Below, piece by piece: positions 18,626 to 27,308 of a stretch of 35,909 nt of DNA. The stretch is from Candidatus Poribacteria bacterium. GTDB taxonomy: Bacteria; Poribacteria; WGA-4E; WGA-3G. The first letter of the stretch is position 1. Every line of letters starts with the position of its first letter. Below the pieces are notes generated by a model. The model had not been told where the DNA came from. It did no database searches and saw nothing but the letters and a program-made list of their open reading frames with translations. A program made the position numbers and the translations under genes. Location: NCBI GenBank assembly GCA_022823085.1, contig JAJDXV010000061.1, positions 1 through 35,909 on the forward strand. Reading direction: 5' to 3'.

Positions 18626-21169
18626 ATGGAAAATATCTTAGAAACCAACATAGAAAATGAGCTGAAAACGTCATATCTCGCCTACGCGATGAGCGTCAAT
18701 ACCAATCGCGCGATACCGGATGTCCGCGACGGTCTGAAACCGGGAACCCGTCGGATCATCTATGCTATGGGAGAGATAAATCTCACTTCCAGCCGTCCGT
18801 ACGACAAATGCGCAGCCGTTGTTGGCGAAGTCATGAAAAACTTCCATCCACACGGTGATGGCCCGATTTATGGTACGCTTGTCGGTTTAGCACAACCGTT
18901 TAGCATACGCTACCCGCTCATCGACGGTCAAGGGAACTTCGGCAGTATCGATGATGACCCACCCGGCGCGATGCGCTATACAGAATGCCGTTTGACCGCT
19001 ATCGCCCAAGAGATGCTCACCGATATCGACAAGCAGGTTGTTGACTTTCAACCGAATTACAAGGAATCGCTTGAAGAACCGATGGTTCTTCCAGGGCTGC
19101 TGCCTAACTTGCTCGTCAACGGGACAACAGGGATCGGTGTCGGTTACCTCACGCGTATACCGCCTCACAACCTGAATGAAGTTGTTGACGCGCTGCTCTA
19201 CAAACTCGCGGACCCAGACGCTAATTCGGAAAAGTTGATGGAACACATTATCGGTCCCGACTTTCCGACAGCCGGAATTATCGTTGGCACCAGAGGTATC
19301 AAAGAGATGTATACCACTGGCAGAGGGAGTATGACCGTCCGTGCCAAAGCGATCATAGAGAGAGTCTCTACAACCAGAAGCAGAGCCGAACAGGAACAGA
19401 TTATCATAACTGAGATTCCGTACCAGGTAAAGAAAAATCAACTCTTGGAGCGGATGCATCAGTTGGTTGTTGATAAAACCGTCACCGGTATTAGAGATAT
19501 CCGGGACGAGTCTGACAAAGAGATCCGCATTGTCATAATTCTCAAACGCGGCGAGATCGCTCAGGTTATCTTAAATCAGTTGTACAAGCACACACAGATG
19601 CAAACAAATTTTAGTGCGAACCTGCTCTGTCTTGTCGACGGGCTTCCGAAAGTGCTAACGCTTCAGGAAATTCTGTACTACTATCTTGCGCATCGGCGCG
19701 ATGTGGTTCGCCGGCGCACACAATTTGAACTCGCCCGTGCTGAGCGTAGAAACCATATCCTTGAGGGGTATCTCTTAGCACTTCAAAACCTTGAAGCGAT
19801 CATAGAACTTGTTCAAACGGCTGAATCACCACAATCGGCAGAAGAAGAACTTCGAGAAACATATCAACTCAGTGAGTTGCAGGCGCGGGAAATCCTGACA
19901 ATGACGCTTCGCCAGTTAACCGGACTTGAACGCCAACGCATCCACGATGAATACACGGACATCTTAGACCGTATTGCCGAATGCCGTGCCATCCTTGCCA
20001 ATGAAACATTGGTAACGGATATTATCCGGACAGAACTCGAAACACTTAAAGAAAAATATGGTGATGAACGTCAAACGGAGATTACTGACGAAGTTAAAGA
20101 GTTTAAAGTAGAGGACCTCATCGCCGATGAAGATATGGTTGTTACGCTTTCCCACAGCGGCTATATCAAACGGTTACCTATGGATACCTATCGGAAACAG
20201 CACCGCGGTGGTGTCGGTATCAAAGGCGCTGCACCGAAAGATGGCGATTTTTTGGAGCATATCTTCGTTGCGACCGCACATCAGAACATCTTATTTTTTA
20301 CAGACTTGGGCAAATGTTATACGTTAAAAGTCCACCAAATTCCTGAAGCGAGTCGTCAATCCGCCGGACGTGCTGTCGTTAATTTGCTAAAATTAGCAGC
20401 AAACGAGAACATCACCGCTTATGTGCCTGTCCGTCCTAAAACTGTTAGCACAGAACCGGAAACTGATGCAGATGCGGATGCCGGCGAATCCATTGCGGAC
20501 GAATTTGTTTTTATGGCGACGCAGAACGGGATCGTTAAAAAGACGGAACTCTCCAGATTTGAAAACACGTTATCAAGCGGTATCATCGCAGTGAACCTTG
20601 ACGACGGCGATAAACTAATTGGTGCCCAAGTAACAACAGGCGCATCAGATATTTTCCTTGTCACACACAACGGAACCGCTATTCGGTTCAGCGAAGGAAA
20701 TGTCAGACCGCTTGGACGTAATACACGGGGTGTCCGCGGTATAGAACTCGGTGATGAGGACTTTGTTGCCCAAATGGTGATTGTTAACAGCGAAGCCGCT
20801 GATGCCGAAGAAAAAGCGCAAGGTTCCAGCAATAGAAAGGATGACACCTTGCTGATCGTCACAGAGAATGGGTACGGTAAACGGACATCTATCTCCGCGT
20901 ATCGTTCACAAAGACGCGGTGGTAAAGGGATCATCGCTATCGGTAAATCTTCCCGAAACGGAGCCGTCGTCGCTGCGAAACGTGTCGCAGATACCGACGA
21001 ACTCGTTCTGATCAGTTCAAACGGTTATGTTACCCGAATGGCTGTCAGCGACATTCGACGTATCGGACGAAACACGCAAGGTGTACGCATCATGGCACTC
21101 CAATCCGATGAAAAACTTGTTGACGCTGCTAAAATTGAATTCTCGTCCTCCCTGGTCGATGATGATTAA
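18626..21169 (+). CDS. gyrA: DNA gyrase subunit A
   Basis: The 847-aa protein is the breakage-reunion subunit plus the C-terminal DNA-wrapping propeller. The catalytic tyrosine is Y118 in AMRYTECRL. Six C-terminal blades can be picked out, each beginning with a word such as HSGYIKR, QNGIVKK, ENGYGKR or SNGYVTR. The canonical GyrA box QRRGGKG is in the fifth blade (near 765), while the first blade has QHRGGVG. In the quinolone-resistance region HPHGDGPIYGT, glycine occupies both positions equivalent to E. coli S83 and D87 (G79 and G83 here). The segment usually MATNIPPHN reads YLTRIPPHN. It is presumably co-transcribed with gyrB. That it is gyrase, not ParC, is supported by the GyrA box and gene context. 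Confidence 0.95.
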   Translation: MENILETNIENELKTSYLAYAMSVNTNRAIPDVRDGLKPGTRRIIYAMGEINLTSSRPYDKCAAVVGEVMKNFHPHGDGPIYGTLVGLAQPFSIRYPLIDGQGNFGSIDDDPPGAMRYTECRLTAIAQEMLTDIDKQVVDFQPNYKESLEEPMVLPGLLPNLLVNGTTGIGVGYLTRIPPHNLNEVVDALLYKLADPDANSEKLMEHIIGPDFPTAGIIVGTRGIKEMYTTGRGSMTVRAKAIIERVSTTRSRAEQEQIIITEIPYQVKKNQLLERMHQLVVDKTVTGIRDIRDESDKEIRIVIILKRGEIAQVILNQLYKHTQMQTNFSANLLCLVDGLPKVLTLQEILYYYLAHRRDVVRRRTQFELARAERRNHILEGYLLALQNLEAIIELVQTAESPQSAEEELRETYQLSELQAREILTMTLRQLTGLERQRIHDEYTDILDRIAECRAILANETLVTDIIRTELETLKEKYGDERQTEITDEVKEFKVEDLIADEDMVVTLSHSGYIKRLPMDTYRKQHRGGVGIKGAAPKDGDFLEHIFVATAHQNILFFTDLGKCYTLKVHQIPEASRQSAGRAVVNLLKLAANENITAYVPVRPKTVSTEPETDADADAGESIADEFVFMATQNGIVKKTELSRFENTLSSGIIAVNLDDGDKLIGAQVTTGASDIFLVTHNGTAIRFSEGNVRPLGRNTRGVRGIELGDEDFVAQMVIVNSEAADAEEKAQGSSNRKDDTLLIVTENGYGKRTSISAYRSQRRGGKGIIAIGKSSRNGAVVAAKRVADTDELVLISSNGYVTRMAVSDIRRIGRNTQGVRIMALQSDEKLVDAAKIEFSSSLVDDD

Positions 21170-21173
21170 GTAC

Positions 21174-21192
21174 GGGTTAGGTAACCTAACCC
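21174..21192. repeat. 8-bp stem-loop between gyrA and the TPR gene
   Basis: gggttagg (21174-21181) and cctaaccc (21185-21192) pair around a 3-nt loop, just behind the gyrA stop. No T-tract follows, so it is not a typical intrinsic terminator. It may stabilise the gyrA 3' end. Confidence 0.5.
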
Positions 21193-21212
21193 CTGCTAAT
21201 ACGGAGAAACTA

Positions 21213-22703
21213 ATGAAGTACTTTAGCATTTTCACTGTTTTTGCATTTATGATAGTCAGCGGCATTTATGCCGAAACTGATATACCGACAAATGAAACGC
21301 CGGAATTAGTACCGCTCACAGATGATAACACGCCGTTAGATGCCAATATGACGCGCACAGCCGAAATCTATACAGACCTCATGTGGGCTGTTTATTGCAG
21401 TACCCGCAACCCCAACAGCCGTAAAAGCCAAAATGCTTACAACGCTTTAATTGAAAAATTAGAATCTGACGATGCATTCTTGAAGGATAAAGTGTTATCT
21501 AAGTCCGACATCAGTTTTATCTATGCGCAGCGCGCCGAACTTAGATTTTCGGAATGGCAAGCTATCATTGGCGCAGAAGAGGATGCAAGAAAAGCCGTTG
21601 AACTGGACCCCGAAAGTGTCAACGCAGTATGGGTTCTTGGAAAAATGCTAACAAACCGGTATTATTCCAGATATGTTTCGAGTATGGAACGCAACGAAAA
21701 AAAAGAAGAAGAGATGTTTAAGGCTTTAAAACGGGTTGTCAAATTGGATCCAGATCATAATGACGCGCATTACTATATCGGCAGAATGGGGCGCGAATTC
21801 AACCGATCTGAACTCGCAATTACGTCATTTAAGGCACTGACCCGAATTATGCCCTTCAGAGCGGAATACCATCACGAACTTGGTGAACTTTACAAGGCAC
21901 AAAACCGTTATGAAGAAGCATTACATGCCTACGAAAGAGTATTAACCATATCTCCAAACGATGTTGTTATGCTAATTAATGCACACAGTGGTGTCGGTAT
22001 CGCGTATCAGTCACAAAACAATTTTGAAAAAGCTGAGTACCATATCAAGCGTGCAGTCACCTTATTAGAGGAACAAGTCAGAGCAACACGCACGGATCGC
22101 AGGCGCAGCAGAGACCGGATTATATTAGCCAGAGAACTCCAAAACATACGGTATCAACTCGCGCAGGTTTACCTGAGATTCAATGCCCCCCAGAAAGCTA
22201 TACAGACTTTTGAAAAGATTTTGACCTTTGACGCTAACTATGTCCCCGCACTCACAGGTGTCGGAATAGCTTACCAGATGCTTAACGATGTCCAAAAATC
22301 AGAAAATTACCTGCGCAAAGCAATAGAAGCCTCGTCTGCAGAAGAGGTACCTGACGCATATAACGCATTAGGGTATCTCTACGCGGAACAGGGCATTAAA
22401 TTGGATGAAGCGGAAAAACTCGTCCGCCGCGCCCTTAAAAGCGTTCCAACATCCGGCGCGTATCTGGATAGCTTAGGACTTATCTACTTTAAAAAAGGGA
22501 AACTTGATGCTGCCATAGAAAATTTAGAACAGGCAGCCCGTTACCTGCCCGATGAACCTGAGATCCTCAAACATCTCGCAGATGCCTATCTTAAAAAAGG
22601 ATTAGAACAAAAAGCACTGCAAACTTTGGAACACGCCGTCAATATTGAACCAGATAACGCCGAACTTCGCCAAAAACTTGATACCATCAAATCAAGCAAA
22701 TAG
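21213..22703 (+). CDS. Exported tetratricopeptide-repeat protein
   Basis: The start at MKYFSIFTVFAFMIVSGIYAETD is favoured because it gives a signal peptide (cleavage near residue 20) and has GGAG 6 nt upstream; the frame extends back into gyrA without meaning. The protein has 496 aa. After a variable N-terminal part, TPR units run from about residue 105 to the end, with the typical pattern of small and aromatic residues: GVGIAYQSQNNFEKAEYHIKRA, GVGIAYQMLNDVQKSENYLRKA, DSLGLIYFKKGKLDAAIENLEQA. TPRs form a superhelix for protein binding, so a periplasmic scaffold or outer-membrane complex role is likely. It is followed after 11 nt by the metallopeptidase gene, suggesting an operon. Confidence 0.85.
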   Translation: MKYFSIFTVFAFMIVSGIYAETDIPTNETPELVPLTDDNTPLDANMTRTAEIYTDLMWAVYCSTRNPNSRKSQNAYNALIEKLESDDAFLKDKVLSKSDISFIYAQRAELRFSEWQAIIGAEEDARKAVELDPESVNAVWVLGKMLTNRYYSRYVSSMERNEKKEEEMFKALKRVVKLDPDHNDAHYYIGRMGREFNRSELAITSFKALTRIMPFRAEYHHELGELYKAQNRYEEALHAYERVLTISPNDVVMLINAHSGVGIAYQSQNNFEKAEYHIKRAVTLLEEQVRATRTDRRRSRDRIILARELQNIRYQLAQVYLRFNAPQKAIQTFEKILTFDANYVPALTGVGIAYQMLNDVQKSENYLRKAIEASSAEEVPDAYNALGYLYAEQGIKLDEAEKLVRRALKSVPTSGAYLDSLGLIYFKKGKLDAAIENLEQAARYLPDEPEILKHLADAYLKKGLEQKALQTLEHAVNIEPDNAELRQKLDTIKSSK

Positions 22704-22714
22704 TTTTCAGAATC

Positions 22715-24424
22715 ATGAAAAATATAACGGTTTTTCTGTCCATCTTCATGCTACTGCTATCAGGACGGTTACCGTGTCAAAGTTCGGAAGCCTATCTTTG
22801 TGGAACACCACAGTTGTCTTTCATAAAAGATGCACTTCGCGGTTCGACACAAATCTTTCCGGACGAGAACGTGCCGAGTCCGCTGGTTCCAACTGCGCCG
22901 ACATTACCTGTTGGAGCAGAGAGAACGTTTTTCGCGCCTGATTTTAGGAGCATGCAGCAATACACTGTCTCCGCTGTCCTTCGCGGGGTCGGCAATTTCT
23001 GTTACGTTTTTGTTGAGGCATCGGAATGGAACACGCGAGTGACCGCCGAAACAGTTCAGTCGATCGTGCGCGCTTTTGATACCGCAACTCCCGCGAATCC
23101 GCAACGCGGTATCTATGAGACGTTAACACAGTCTTTTGGCGCACCACCTGATATTGACGGAAACGGTAAGGTTATTTTACTGCTACTCAATATTCGAGAT
23201 GCCAATCCTATTGACCAGTATACAGCAGGTTTTTTCAATCCAGCGGACCAAAGCCGCGGTGTGCTTAGGAATCCTGGGTTTCGCCGTTTCCCAATTCGCA
23301 GTAACGAAGCAGATATGTTGTATGTGGACACACAACCGCTTAATCCGAGGAGCGAAGAGGCTCACAATGTCATCGCACACGAACTTCAACATCTTATCCA
23401 CTGGAGACACGATCCGCACGAAGCCACTTGGGTCGATGAAGGCTGTGCAGGGTATGCTTCATTTCTCTGCGGTTATTCCGTTTTAGCGCATGTCGCAGCG
23501 TTTGAAAGAAACCCATCTATTTCACTCATAGCGTGGCCCGAAATGAATACAGATGCCCTTCCACACTACGGTGCGACCTTTCTATGGATGTTATATCTGC
23601 ATGAGCGACACGGCGGTTTGCAAACATTGACCGAAATCGTCCAAAATCGAGGCACGTCGCTCAATGGCGTTGCGGATGTACTCGCAGCAAACGGCACGAC
23701 ACAGAACATTTCTGATATTTTTAATAACTGGAAACTCACAAACTATCTATCTGATTATCGCACGATAAACCTATCTCTCGAACCGCGTCGGTGGCATCGT
23801 TCCTATCCAAGTGGTACACACGATGGGCAGCTCCGTAATTTTTCGGCAGACTATATCGGATTTGAAGATGCCGGTGGATTGACACTCGGATTTTCGAGTC
23901 GTTCCCGCGAAAGCAGCACTGCACACGCAATCGAATTCCATAACACCGGCGATGTCCATAAACGTGAGATCGTACTGTCCACCGATGGATCGGGTTCTAT
24001 CGTTTTACCGGATACTGCCAAAAAGGTGATCCTAATTCCGAGTCTACAATCACAAGGGATCAACGCCCAAACGCGAAATACGCAGTATCAATATAACGCA
24101 ACACGGGGTGCACACATCACTTTCGTTACTGCTGCGCTTCCGAATCCGGTGCATTCACAGTACTGGGACATCGTTGCCGTGCCGAATGAACCTCTCGTCG
24201 GTTTAGTGCCGTCTGTAATACTAATGCGCGTTGAGAACAACGTTGAACGTCTCCATCAAGAATCGCAAGCGATGTACCGAGTAGCACCAGACGCACCGAA
24301 CAACTCTATGTACCGATTTTCATTTCGCCTTGATCCAGAAATAGCACCGGAATCTATCACATATCAAATTTCATTGGACGCAAGAATTGTTGACACAAGA
24401 TCGTTGGTAACTGACAACCCTTAA
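22715..24424 (+). CDS. Secreted HEXXH zinc metallopeptidase, M30-like
   Basis: The 569-aa protein begins with a signal peptide (MKNITVFLSIFMLLLSG...). The zinc-peptidase motif is HELQH (222-226), followed by WVDEGCAGYASFL, where E242 is the likely third zinc ligand about 16 residues on. This is a gluzincin pattern close to the hyicolysin (M30) family. DIDGNGKV (146-152) before it is an Asp/Gly-rich loop that could bind calcium. The C-terminal third (about 370-569) is beta-rich and of unknown role. It probably acts in the periplasm or outside the cell on protein substrates that cannot be predicted. A cysteine at 21 is not in a proper lipobox. It lies between the TPR gene (11 nt upstream) and the propeller gene (12 nt downstream), so the three probably form one operon. 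Confidence 0.78.
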   Translation: MKNITVFLSIFMLLLSGRLPCQSSEAYLCGTPQLSFIKDALRGSTQIFPDENVPSPLVPTAPTLPVGAERTFFAPDFRSMQQYTVSAVLRGVGNFCYVFVEASEWNTRVTAETVQSIVRAFDTATPANPQRGIYETLTQSFGAPPDIDGNGKVILLLLNIRDANPIDQYTAGFFNPADQSRGVLRNPGFRRFPIRSNEADMLYVDTQPLNPRSEEAHNVIAHELQHLIHWRHDPHEATWVDEGCAGYASFLCGYSVLAHVAAFERNPSISLIAWPEMNTDALPHYGATFLWMLYLHERHGGLQTLTEIVQNRGTSLNGVADVLAANGTTQNISDIFNNWKLTNYLSDYRTINLSLEPRRWHRSYPSGTHDGQLRNFSADYIGFEDAGGLTLGFSSRSRESSTAHAIEFHNTGDVHKREIVLSTDGSGSIVLPDTAKKVILIPSLQSQGINAQTRNTQYQYNATRGAHITFVTAALPNPVHSQYWDIVAVPNEPLVGLVPSVILMRVENNVERLHQESQAMYRVAPDAPNNSMYRFSFRLDPEIAPESITYQISLDARIVDTRSLVTDNP

Positions 24425-24436
24425 AAAGGAGAAAAG

Positions 24437-25399
24437 ATGCAACCTACACTCTATGCAGGAACTATTGGACAAAGCGTCTGGCACAGTACCGATAACGGGG
24501 ATACATGGCGCAGAGTCAGTAACGGACTCTTCCCTGAAGCCGACGTTCGCGCCATAGCCGCCAATCCAAGTGACGGAAATATTGTCTATGCAGGTACTGA
24601 GAACGGTGTTTTCCGAACAGACAACGCCGCTGAATCGTGGCACCGCCTTCCAAGTCCAATGGATGGACGAGAGGTATGGGCAATAACGATTGATCCGAAG
24701 GCACCGGATACGATCTACGCCGGGACGTGTCCATCCGCACTTTTTAAGTCCACTGATGGCGGCGACAATTGGAAGCAACTTGATGTCGCTTTGGCAGAGG
24801 AATGCGAAGGCGTTCCGATTATCCCGCGTGTCACCACTTTTGTGGTTGACCCAGAAGATTCACAAACCCTCTACGCAGGGATTGAGATTGACGGTATGCG
24901 TCTTAGCACCGATGGCGGCGAAACATGGACAGAACGGAGTGAAGGGCTTAGTAGTTTGGACATTCACGGTCTCTGTGTCGTTCCCGGTTCCCCGAAAACC
25001 ATCGTTGCAGCCACAAATAACGATGTCTGTATCACCACAGACATGGGACAGCAGTGGACACCATTGAACGTCAAAGCACACTATCCATGGCCCTATTGTC
25101 GTGCGGCATTCTTCCTTAACGGCGATACCGGTAGAGTGTTCATCGGGGCAGGAAACGGACCCCCAGGGGACCAAGGCGGTATCTTCTCAACCGGTGATGT
25201 CGGAAAAACATGGGACCGCTCTGATATTGGCAGAACTGCGAACAGCACCATCTGGACATTTGCCCACAATCCGGAGGTTAACGACCTGATAATCGCTTGT
25301 AGTGTGAGCGGGCAACTCTATCGAAGCAGGGATACGGGCAACTCATGGACGAAACTCGCACACGAATTTGGAGAAGTCCGAGCATTGGCTGTTGCATAG
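24437..25399 (+). CDS. BNR/Asp-box beta-propeller protein (sortilin/Ycf48-like repeats)
   Basis: The 320-aa protein is built of repeats with the Asp-box pattern S-T-D-x-G-x-T-W: HSTDNGDTWRRV (16-27), KSTDGGDNWKQL, LSTDGGETWTER, FSTGDVGKTWDRS and YRSRDTGNSWTKL. These alternate with stretches such as DGNIVYAGTENGVF and DSQTLYAGIEIDG, the usual inner strand. Such propellers occur in sialidases, sortilin domains and the photosystem assembly factor Ycf48; no catalytic sialidase residues are evident. No signal peptide is seen, which is odd beside two exported neighbours. A strong AAGGAG ribosome-binding site precedes the ATG. The specific role is unknown. Confidence 0.8.
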   Translation: MQPTLYAGTIGQSVWHSTDNGDTWRRVSNGLFPEADVRAIAANPSDGNIVYAGTENGVFRTDNAAESWHRLPSPMDGREVWAITIDPKAPDTIYAGTCPSALFKSTDGGDNWKQLDVALAEECEGVPIIPRVTTFVVDPEDSQTLYAGIEIDGMRLSTDGGETWTERSEGLSSLDIHGLCVVPGSPKTIVAATNNDVCITTDMGQQWTPLNVKAHYPWPYCRAAFFLNGDTGRVFIGAGNGPPGDQGGIFSTGDVGKTWDRSDIGRTANSTIWTFAHNPEVNDLIIACSVSGQLYRSRDTGNSWTKLAHEFGEVRALAVA

Positions 25400-25402
25400 A
25401 TG

Positions 25403-25432
25403 TTGACTTATTTTTGTGGTTTGTGGTATGCT
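25403..25432 (+). promoter_or_regulatory. Possible promoter upstream of the lipoprotein gene
   Basis: TTGACT (25403-25408), an 18-bp spacer and TATGCT (25427-25432). The -10 word is the same as in the GH2 promoter candidate. It would give a leader of about 255 nt before the lipoprotein start. Confidence 0.35.
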
Positions 25433-25563
25433 GTAGATAATGCAGCTTCCGAAATATGGTACCTGACAGTGAAATTCTCGGATTTCGCCGACGCTGAGTG
25501 AAAATTTCCAAACCGCGTGTAGGAAGCTTAAGCCTGTTTTGTTACAAGACGCACGATATTTGT

Positions 25564-25626
25564 TCCGTCATGAGGGACGGAAAGACTTTTTAGAACATTG
25601 TAGGGGCGAGGCGACCTCGTCCCTAC
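25564..25626. repeat. REP-like palindromes
   Basis: tccgtc/gacgga (25564-25581) forms a small hairpin. gtaggggcgagg...cctcgtccctac (25600-25626) is a near-perfect 27-nt palindrome with one G/T position. Palindromes of the gcgaggcgacctcg kind are common dispersed repeats. They lie in the leader of the lipoprotein gene and could influence mRNA folding. Confidence 0.6.
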
Positions 25627-25696
25627 TACACAAATTTTCGGAAAATAGAAAATTTGGTTTTCAAGCTACGTCCAAACTTATAGGAGGCACACTTCA

Positions 25697-26476
25697 GTGA
25701 TACGTTTTTTTGCGATTCTTTTCATACCGCTCCTCTGTCTCACAATTGCCGGTTGTCTTGGTGGAAGCGAAGTCAACATCACCACACCGCCAGAAATTGA
25801 CAAAGCGAAGAGCGTTGTCGTTACCCCATTCTATACTGAGGCAAATGCAGCAGAAGAAGTAAGCAAATTAGGTACAAGAATCAGCGTTAACCTCGGAGAG
25901 CGTTTAAAACTTATATTAAAAGACGCTGAGTGGACTTACGATATTTCAAACAAGGTTAAACCTGTTGACGATAAACTCTCGGAACTCGGATTAACACTCG
26001 AGCAGATTTATGAGGATCCCGCTTTGGCGGCGAAACTCGGACAAGCACTCAACGCCGACTTGGTAATTATCGGGATGGTTGAAAAGCCGAACTTAAACCG
26101 GCAGGATTACAATCAACATCTTATGAAGCAAGGCAGCCAAAGCGGAATTTCTGGGACATCCACCTATATCCGGACACGTCTTACCGCCATCGGTCGTACC
26201 CGAGTTAAAGTTGTTAACGCAAGCTCAGGTGAACTTGTTTATAACAACCGAATCCAGTCATACCTGAAATATTGGTACGCTTATCAGACCCAAATGAGCG
26301 AAATGCAGATTTATAAGACCGATGAAGAGAGATACGCCGATTTGGGGAAATATCTTCCACTCAGGATCGCTTATATTCTCCATCCAACTGGCTTAAAATT
26401 AGAAGAAGAACAGCAGATTCTACTGAAACCAGATATTGAGTTAAAAGGCACTGGCGGTATCGTCGAATTTAATTAG
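25697..26476 (+). CDS. Outer-membrane or periplasmic lipoprotein of unknown function
   Basis: GTG start with a strong AGGAGG ribosome-binding site 10 nt upstream. The 259-aa product begins with a lipoprotein signal (MIRFFAILFIPLLCLTIAGC), with lipidation cysteine C20 in IAGC. After VVVTPFYTEANAAEEVSKLG comes an alpha/beta region in which ALNADLVIIGMVEKPNL (about 116-132) resembles the CsgG/LpoB-like fold, where similar 'LGADLVIVG' segments are common. RTRVKVVNASSGELVYNNRI follows, also typical of that fold. This is only a fold-level guess. It is followed by a good intrinsic terminator, so it ends a transcription unit. Confidence 0.72.
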   Translation: MIRFFAILFIPLLCLTIAGCLGGSEVNITTPPEIDKAKSVVVTPFYTEANAAEEVSKLGTRISVNLGERLKLILKDAEWTYDISNKVKPVDDKLSELGLTLEQIYEDPALAAKLGQALNADLVIIGMVEKPNLNRQDYNQHLMKQGSQSGISGTSTYIRTRLTAIGRTRVKVVNASSGELVYNNRIQSYLKYWYAYQTQMSEMQIYKTDEERYADLGKYLPLRIAYILHPTGLKLEEEQQILLKPDIELKGTGGIVEFN

Positions 26477-26521
26477 AACACTCGCAGGTGCAGCTGTAAC
26501 TGAGTTAGCACATAGCAGTAG

Positions 26522-26552
26522 ATAGGCGTGGTTAACAACCGCGCCTATTTTT
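26522..26552 (+). terminator. Rho-independent terminator
   Basis: ataggcgtggtt (26522-26533) pairs with aaccgcgcctat (26537-26548) around a 3-nt loop, with one G-U pair, and a run of five T follows (26548-26552). It ends the lipoprotein transcript and overlaps the last codons of the convergent HepT-like gene. Confidence 0.82.
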
Positions 26553-27027
26553 CTGATGCCGGCGAGAAATTTGAGAAGTACTTTTCGAGTTGACGCGTGT
26601 AGGCTTTTCCGTACGCTAACAGGTCACGAGAGATATTGTAAAGTTCAGCAGGCATGAGCTCTTGATACGGATTGATGATGCTTTCATAGTACGCTAAAGC
26701 CTTCGTGAAAAAGTCGAGTGTCTCTTTATCAATAACACTGTTTTGATGTAAGGTCAAAAAACTATGATGCTTTTGCTGATGCGGGGTCTGCCCCTTAAAT
26801 TCGATGATAACGTTATTAATGTCCACCGCACGCTGAATAATCATAAGAAAACAACTTTTCACGTAAGAGTGCGTGATCCTGTCGCCGTTGATATACGCTT
26901 CCTGATTTTCGGGCAGTCCATTACGCAATTGCTCGAAACACTCGTTCATAGACTCCAACTTCGCTTTTACAGGATTGATTTTTCGGGATGTTGTCCTCTT
27001 TGAAGTCTTCTTATTTTTCTTTTTCAC
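26545..27027 (-). CDS. HepT-like (DUF86/HEPN) protein with a degenerate catalytic motif
   Basis: GTG at 27027 is chosen because GAGAGG lies 8 nt upstream; an in-frame GTG at 27036 has no spaced ribosome-binding site. The protein has 160 aa. After a lysine-rich head, a helical region resembles DUF86/HepT toxins: SYVKSCFLMIIQRAVDINNVI (about 54-74), then a second helix set with ALAYYESIINPYQEL and ELYNISRDLLAYGKAYTRQLEKYF. HepT RNases carry R-x(4-6)-H followed by Y. Here the aligned region reads YYESIINPY, so both arginine and histidine seem lost. HepT normally pairs with an MNT nucleotidyltransferase antitoxin, but no such gene is visible in the next 280 bp. It may be an inactive or repurposed member; family assignment is moderate. 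Confidence 0.6.
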   Translation of the reverse strand: MKKKNKKTSKRTTSRKINPVKAKLESMNECFEQLRNGLPENQEAYINGDRITHSYVKSCFLMIIQRAVDINNVIIEFKGQTPHQQKHHSFLTLHQNSVIDKETLDFFTKALAYYESIINPYQELMPAELYNISRDLLAYGKAYTRQLEKYFSNFSPASEK

Positions 27028-27308
27028 CGGGTACACCTCTCTTTGGTTAATTTTCGTCTTTTTAAGGATTTCTATTTTTTAGACGTTGCTAAGTCTAAAA
27101 AGTTGTATTCCATTTCTTTTTTTCGCGGTTGATAATTTTTCAGGACGATTTTTTGAAGAAAAGCGAGGTCTGTTTTCAACAAATAAGATAGTTTTAGAAT
27201 TCCCAAATTACAATAGATAGGCAAGGGAAACCTCGTCAGGAAAAATTTTACAGATCTCACTCTTAGAGAGTGCGATAACATTCATACGTAAGGAAGCAGG
27301 GTAAACGG

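Noticed and set aside
22772..22780. Cysteine 21 of the metallopeptidase as a lipoprotein site
   Set aside because: The residues before it (GRLPC) do not fit a lipobox, so an ordinary signal peptide is more likely.
27072..27281. Minus-strand 69-aa ORF upstream of the HepT-like gene, considered as the MNT antitoxin
   Set aside because: It has no nucleotidyltransferase GSxxxG...DxD motif and no clear similarity, so it is probably chance.
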